Shown: one piece after another, positions 58,782 through 64,000 of the stretch | Layout: every line of letters begins with the position of its first letter | Position numbering within the stretch: the first letter of the stretch is position 1 | Position numbers and translations under genes: made by a program | Origin: Ligustrum vulgare | Lineage: Eukaryota > Streptophyta > Magnoliopsida > Lamiales > Oleaceae | Reading direction: 5' to 3' | Assembly: GCA_963555705.1 (NCBI GenBank) | Contig: OY743183.1 | Location: 27,749,932-27,813,931, forward strand | Length of the DNA: 64,000 nt | Notes under the pieces: model-generated | Database searches by the model: none | Seen by the model: the letters and a program-made list of their open reading frames with translations, nothing else | Told to the model about the DNA's origin: nothing

Positions 58782-58919
58782 TGTTCTTGCTGAAGTTGAA
58801 ATGGGAGTTGTAATGTTTAAGATGATATGCCATCATTTAAATAGTGGTGAAGATAAGGGTAAGTCAAGATGACAAAAACATTCTCAATCCTTGGATTGGA
58901 TTTCATGAAAATCTGAGCC

Positions 58920-59066
58920 CTTCAAAATCTTGTTGCGCTATGCGGAGTTTGTACGCAGATCGACCTTCGCGGTAAGGTCGCCGTGGGGGTTGGAAGGGGG
59001 GCAGGAGGCCCCCCTCCTAGGGATTCGGGGGCAGCGCCCCCGAAAGGTATACGTTATTGACGGGAC
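58920..59066. other. GC-rich palindromic insertion in the Harbinger element
   Basis: The stretch contains TCGGGGGCAGCGCCCCCGA, a perfect hairpin, and AGGAGGCCCCCCTCCT. It is far more GC-rich than its surroundings. Similar GC-rich palindromes are found in the transcribed ends of some plant LTR elements, so it may be a foreign fragment. Confidence 0.45.
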
Positions 59067-59178
59067 CATTCAATGCTGACAGGCTTTGCAGATGACATGA
59101 TCATTCAATGTCGACAGGCTTTGCAGATGAAATGGCCATACAATTGCGATAGGCTTTGCAGATGACATGATCATTCAA
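59067..59178. repeat. ~45-bp tandem repeat
   Basis: Three to four partial copies of a unit containing CATTCAATG, GACAGGCTTTGCAGATGA and ATGATCATTC. The repeat ends where the ORF1 coding remnant begins. Confidence 0.75.
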
Positions 59179-59494
59179 TGTTGAGGTAGTCAAGGAAGAA
59201 AATCGTAAGCTTAGTGACATCCTCCAAAGGGGCAGTGAAGAGAGACAACAATGGCATGCCTTGGAAATGAAAAAATTAGCCATGGCAGAAGTTCAAGAGG
59301 AGAACAAAATTTTACTAACTGATTTGTCAACTGTGACAAACCCTTATGCACGTCAGTTCTTAGAAAATGAACAAACAAGAATTGTCCAAAAGAGAGCTGA
59401 ACATCAAAGTTCAGGATCCCAGAATAACTCGATTTCCTTCGGTCAGTATTTTGGAGATATTCGAGGATCCTCAAGTGATCTTCCGGATTACTGA
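59179..59494 (+). pseudogene. Harbinger ORF1 (Myb/NAM-associated-like) C-terminal remnant
   Basis: An open stretch encodes a charged helix (EENRKLSDIL, ERQQWHALEMKKLAMAE, NPYARQFLENEQTRIVQKRA) ending at TGA 59492-59494. This resembles the C-terminal 'NAM-associated' region of PIF/Harbinger ORF1 proteins. The Myb/SANT N-terminus is missing; its place is taken by tandem repeats and GC-rich DNA. Confidence 0.65.
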
Positions 59495-59798
59495 ACCATC
59501 TGGTCTACGTCTACCTAGTACTCTTGATTAGCTATTGTGTTATTTATGTTTAAGATTGGGATCGTGCGTTTGTCCCTATATTGTTTTCATGTAGTAGGTT
59601 CGTTTTCAATTTCCATGTTGAGAATTATTGTCTTTGTACCACTGTTCAGAAATTAAATTTCGGTCATTTCAATTATAATTCTAACTACCGTTCTTGTTAC
59701 TAGTATCCCTTATGTAACATTATCATACGCGAAAACAACAAAAATTAACAATAACAAAAACAATAATAATTAAAATACAAAATAAAAAAAATAAAAAA

Positions 59799-59928
<130 letters not shown>

Positions 59929-60132
59929 TGATTAATTAAATAGATAAATGAGGTTAATGAAAAAAAAAATGACATTTTTGTAAATAAATTAATGACATTT
60001 TTGTAATAAAAGCTTTATCCCAAATTTGGGATAATGAATAGTGCTATCCCATATCCCAAATTTGGGATAGGAAAAGGGGTGTGAATGGAGATGAAAAATC
60101 ACAAATTTGGGGTGCCCTTGGAGATGGTCTTG

Positions 60133-60470
60133 GGCTGTCTTCGGCTCCTTCAATTAAATTGGAAAATACACAAAATTTAATTTATATAATTTTTCATATA
60201 ATTTTTTAATCACACACATTTTTTTCTCTAATTTGTAACCCCACATCTTACCTAAAAAAACAAATAAATCAACAAAATAATTTAAATTCCCTCATGTTGG
60301 TCTTCGAACAGGGCCTTAAATACATCCGTTTGATAATACTATAGTGATTTATTGACTAGTTTATTTATAATTTTGAGGTGAATTATATAGTTGAAAAGTG
60401 AAGAGAAAAAATATGTGTAGTTAAAGAGTGGTTTAAAGAATTGTGTGATTTATAGTACGATTTATAAATT

Positions 60471-60473
<3 letters not shown>
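60133..60473. repeat. Intergenic with dispersed MITE-like repeat, copy B
   Basis: 60330-60473 resembles 4418-4565, sharing CGTTTGATAATACTATAGTG and ATTTTGAGGTGAATTATATA. No gene. Confidence 0.5.
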
Positions 60474-60506
<33 letters not shown>

Positions 60507-60903
60507 TACTTTTAAAATGCCCTTAAAGAAAGAAACATTTTTTGGATCATAATACTATCGAAAATAATTTATAATGTCTTTTTTACCTTTCAATTAGTTT
60601 TATTTTACTTACAATATTTGATAACTAATCTAATAATTTATAATTTAATGACGACCGTTGTCCCTTCTAACTTTATCTATCTATCTATCCATCTATATCC
60701 ATATTTATATTTGTACTACTTCTAAAAGGTGCTTAGTGGAGAACTATTTTTTTACCATAATACCCTCGAAAATAATTTAAATATTTTTATTTATCCTTAA
60801 GTTAATTTTATTTTAATTATAACATTTCATAATTAATGCAATATTTCTCTAATTTAATGATGTTCATCATCCCTTCAAAATCTATTTATAAGTTTAATTA
60901 GCC
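60474..60903 (+). repeat. (TA)n run followed by two copies of the ~190-bp dispersed unit
   Basis: After a (TA)n run at 60474-60501, units starting ACACTACTTTTAAAATGCCC (60502) and GTACTACTTCTAAAAGGTGC (60713) match the tandem family at 5695-6420, which also follows a short (TA)n run. Confidence 0.75.
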
Positions 60904-62387
60904 CCTGTTTGGTATAAATTAAAATCAGATTTAAGTAGATTTTGATAAAAAATGATGAGATGCGTGTTTGAAAAATTGTGATCCCATAAAATGTGTGATT
61001 AAAATTAATTATTGATTTTGACTTATTTTAAAATCATATTTTAATCAAAATCAAACAAGGGAAAGAAAATTTATCACTAAAAATAAACACCAAATATTCA
61101 TTTACAAGTGTAATGATCAAATTTTAAAATGACTATTTATTTATAAAACTTCATATAGATTGTTCGAGGTAATATTATTAGTAATTTTTTATTATCTTAA
61201 GAAATGGTGGTTAAAATGTATAATAATTATTGTTGAATTTAATATTTGATTTTGATTAAATGAAAAGATAACTTTTAATATAGACAAATGAAAAAATATT
61301 TTGTTACCTTTAACAAAACACTATTTCTTGTAACTTTCTAAATGTGACCATACAACATATGTAAAATACACACCCTCCCAATAGGGCCTCAAAGAAAATG
61401 ATATTACTGCTAAATATAAACCACCAAATCTCTTCCCCCGAAAATTCATCTATATTTAAGGCAAAAAGTCACGGTCTACATATATATGTTTACTGTTTAG
61501 TAATTTTTATGGGACATTTACGCACAATGATATTTATTTTACGTATTTTTAATTTATACAATTTTTAATAATAATATATTAAAATAGTTGATATGTATTA
61601 CAAGACAAATGCTATTCATGACATTCAAATAAATTTAATAATATCATCACAGAGTCACGTGAAATGCACATGTTACTAACTATTATAAGAAAAAACAAAA
61701 AGAAGAAAAAGGTCAAAAAAGAAGTGGGAAAAATTCTTTAGGTTACGAGCATGTTTGGTCTAAAGTTTTTTTTTTCCTCGTTCATCTTTAATCACATATT
61801 CTTATGGGATCACCTCTTTTCACATTTTTGAACCATACATTCGTCCCAAAATCCAAAAATTTCAAAAATTTGAAAAAACAGACAACCAAATTGGTTCTAA
61901 GTGGTTGCATGATTCAAATTATCTAATTTACTGTTTGGTAAAAAGTTTTGTTTATATAAACAAAGAATATGATGTTTTCGAGATAAAATATGTGGTTTAA
62001 AAGTGATTTGAGAAAATGTGTATAATTAAAAGTCATTTGAAAAAATATGTTATTTATAAATTTGTTTATTGATAAGTTTACCAAGAGGCTAAATTTTGAT
62101 AATACGTTCATATTTTAGCTCCTTTAACCATATCACACTAATCTTACAAGCTTGGATTTGGAGTCTGGACCTAAGCCTAAGGTTGTAAAGATAAAATTAA
62201 CCTTCATGATTACTTGTACTCCCCAGTTCCCACATAAGAAAATGTACTTTAAATTGACAACTTTCAATTATTAGAAAATCATAGGTGACAACTTTATTTA
62301 TTTGATATTTTTAATAAATTTATGGTGAGAGGGAAACTCCGACCCACCATATAATGGTGAAAACTGAAATTTTTTCCTCAAGGCACA
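60904..62387. other. AT-rich intergenic DNA with MITE-like fragments
   Basis: 61400-61530 parallels 6460-6620 and so extends the same dispersed family. 61930-62095 begins CTGTTTGGTAAAAAG and ends GTTTACCAAGAG, with the GATAAAATATGTGG phrase common to this region's MITEs. No gene is seen. Confidence 0.45.
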
Positions 62388-62625
62388 TCTTCAAGTGGTG
62401 AAAGGAGGAAGTGGAAAGTCTCCACTTAGCTTGCAACTGTCGTAGCGAGGGTTCGAATCCTGAAAAATGGATGAAACCCTTGATAAGTGAAGTTAAAAGG
62501 TAAGTCTCCCACCCTACATCCTTGGAGGCATATCCTGCGATTTACCTTCTTCACCAAGGCTCAGGGTAGAGTATGGCAGGTCCTTAAGGTGTGGGCTACA
62601 CCTTTTTTTTTTTTTTTTTTTTTTG
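62388..62625 (+). mobile_element. SINE-like copy with Pol III boxes
   Basis: A possible A box (AGTGGTGAAAGG) is followed by a perfect B box GGTTCGAATCC at 62450-62460. The segment ends in a run of T after GGGCTACACC. This is the layout of a tRNA-derived SINE. Confidence 0.55.
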
Positions 62626-62653
62626 TGAAAATTGAAATTTGATTTTCGAAAGG

Positions 62654-62774
62654 CACTACAAGAAAACTATTATAATAAATTTGTACGCGTGAATTTTAGT
62701 TTTACATCTGTTATTTTGTTATTAAATTATAAATTATTTTAATTGTTAATATATTATTATTACTGGAAATATAT
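62654..62774 (+). mobile_element. CACTA element left terminus
   Basis: CACTACAAGAAAACTATTAT is a textbook plant CACTA terminus. It follows the SINE-like copy and is interrupted after about 120 bases by the gypsy-like LTR. The rest of the element lies outside the window or is lost. Confidence 0.6.
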
Positions 62775-63442
62775 TGTTATACGTCGAGCTGAGGTCGATG
62801 ATAAATTCAATGGTCGAAAGTCAATGATTAATGCATCTCCTCAACAACAAGACGACCTGAAAACTAAAGAATCTTTAAGTAAGTATAACAGACTAAAACT
62901 TCAGCTCGGCATGACAGAACTGAGTTGGAGAACTGAAGTGAAATGTAATATCGAGGTGATCTCTTCAGGCGAGGTGATTCCACGTGCACGAGGTGAAATA
63001 GTTCTATCCGATCTGAATAGTGTAAACGAAGGTGAAAATGGAGGCTCTGCAGAATGGTCAAATCGGTCGAATTATGTGTCAGAAATCATTATTAACTAAA
63101 GGTGTCAGTGTCATCATTTGATATAAGTTTGTCAAATATGTAATGTCAATCACATCTTAAAGACGTGATATATTGTAATAATTATGTCTGGTCTCCTATG
63201 TTACTATAAATAGGAGACATAAATGCCAGATTAGTACCTAACTGGACAAGAATTTATCCTGCCCCCATTTCAGTTCGCTCTTGATTTGATCAACCGTTTA
63301 TATAAACTTTACCCTTATTTTCTCTAAATCCTAATCATCGAAGAAGGGCCATCATACTTAGCCAAAAAATCGTAAAATCAAGTTATTCCCATGTTAAAAG
63401 TCAGAATCATTTCCTGCATATTTGTTGACCAGCTTCGTGACA
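62775..63442 (+). repeat. Probable 5' LTR of a gypsy-like element
   Basis: It begins TGTTATACGTCGAGC and probably ends TTCGTGACA. A TATA box CTATAAATAG lies at 63204-63213. An open frame at 62743-63099 covers the LTR start and is not considered a gene. Downstream, TTAGCGCTAGAAGGAGGGCC resembles the primer-binding region of many plant gypsy elements. Ends are tentative because the 3' LTR is outside the window. Confidence 0.55.
63204..63213 (+). promoter_or_regulatory. TATA box of the LTR
   Basis: CTATAAATAG within the LTR, followed by about 300 bases of leader before the gag ATG. Confidence 0.6.
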
Positions 63443-63516
63443 AAAAGTGACGTAAAAAAAATTAGCGCTAGAAGGAGGGCCTACACAAACAACCACGTAT
63501 CTTCTTCACAACCGCA

Positions 63517-64000
63517 ATGAGTCATAGACACGGTTCATGCAGTTATAGGACACATCACAGCGGTACTTCTCACCGAAGTGCTCGTGGATCTAGAATGGCT
63601 AGAACTTCACGACCTCTGTTCGACCCAAACATAGAACTAGTTCTTAACCGGCTAGAATAGATGCAAAGAGAGATGGAAGAAATAAGAAGGGATAGGAATA
63701 AGGTCGACGATAGGAAGAGGATGAAGTACAGTCACAACCTCAAAGAAGTGAAAGTTCAACTCGATATGATCACGGGAGAATCAGCATTCAGACCGAACAA
63801 GAAGCGCAGTAGGAGAAAGTACGCCTCTGTATCATCAACATAAAACTGCGGATCGACAAAGGCAACCGGAAGAGAGTACGTTCAATAGATTTGGAGATCA
63901 TTCAGAAAGGCGGAATAGAGATGGAGGCAAAAGTAAGGTCACGAAAGTAAAAGAAAATGGGGACAGGACTCCAATCAAAAGAGTAGGCCTGAAAAATCAT
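63517..64000 (+). pseudogene. Gypsy-like gag, 5' part, disrupted
   Basis: The frame opens with ATG at 63517 (MSHRHGSCSYRTHHSGTSHR), runs to TAG at 63658-63660, and continues in the same frame from 63661 with a highly charged stretch (REMEEIRRDRNKVDDRKRMK) to a stop at 63841-63843. A second frame, open from before that stop to the window end (HKTADRQRQPEEST onward), suggests a frameshift near 63800. It is a damaged gag of an element that continues beyond the window. Confidence 0.55.

Noticed and set aside
61490..61690. Possible Helitron 3' end (GCACATGTTACTAACTATT)
   Set aside because: The terminal CTRR and the upstream hairpin are not convincing, and no matching 5' end with A|T insertion site could be fixed.
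62743..63099. 118-residue open frame at the gypsy-like LTR
   Set aside because: It spans the LTR edge and interior and has no match to gag or other protein families.

Overview
This is nuclear DNA from a flowering plant, most likely a eudicot. The evidence is spliced genes with GT-AG introns and plant-specific products (chlorophyllase, a FORKED-like/VAN3-binding protein, a plant LIFEGUARD protein), AT-rich intergenic DNA, and a dense nest of plant transposable elements. Species cannot be named from the sequence alone. No tRNA, rRNA, CRISPR array or bacterial-type operon was seen.

Layout. 1-1090: decayed Ty1/copia 3' end. 2236-3978 (-): chlorophyllase, two exons. 4.0-9.2 kb: AT-rich repeats and small MITEs. 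9257-11527 (+): LIFEGUARD/BAX-inhibitor-1-like protein, three exons. 12169-15409 (-): seven-exon FORKED-like gene, convergent with the LIFEGUARD gene. These three are the only clearly intact ordinary genes.

16230-25484: a complete, very young LTR retrotransposon with 2278-bp LTRs, a 5-bp target duplication (ACACT), a PBS and a PPT. It has no recognisable gag-pol. Its interior instead carries two intact intronless ORFs, both antisense to the element: a LONELY GUY-type cytokinin-activating enzyme and an unrecognised basic protein with a four-cysteine cluster. This is the most unusual object in the window. Its LTRs also hold a minisatellite repeating a near-perfect 5' splice-site octamer about 25 times.

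27.3-33.0 kb: a decayed Ty3/gypsy element resembling the Tat lineage, with integrase on the minus strand and an antisense PF04195-like coiled-coil gene on the plus strand. 33.0-39.06 kb: a truncated CACTA element with a ULP1-protease fragment, interrupted by a 2692-bp solo LTR whose ends resemble those of the LOG-carrying element. 39-47 kb: AT-rich DNA with MITEs and no supported gene. 47221-52874: a Pack-CACTA-type element holding fragments of at least three host genes (SRP40/NOLC1 C-terminus, PIG3-like quinone oxidoreductase, BURP-domain protein) and a piece of LTR.

54410-55928: a 1.5-kb foldback element. 56432-57022: a non-autonomous hAT element with an 8-bp target duplication. 57088-60129: a PIF/Harbinger element whose transposase has lost its third catalytic residue. 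60.3-62.6 kb: dispersed repeats and a SINE-like copy. 62654-end: a CACTA terminus followed by the 5' end of a gypsy-like element with a broken gag, cut by the window edge. The host genes have no evident functional link; the window is mainly a record of nested transposition and gene capture.
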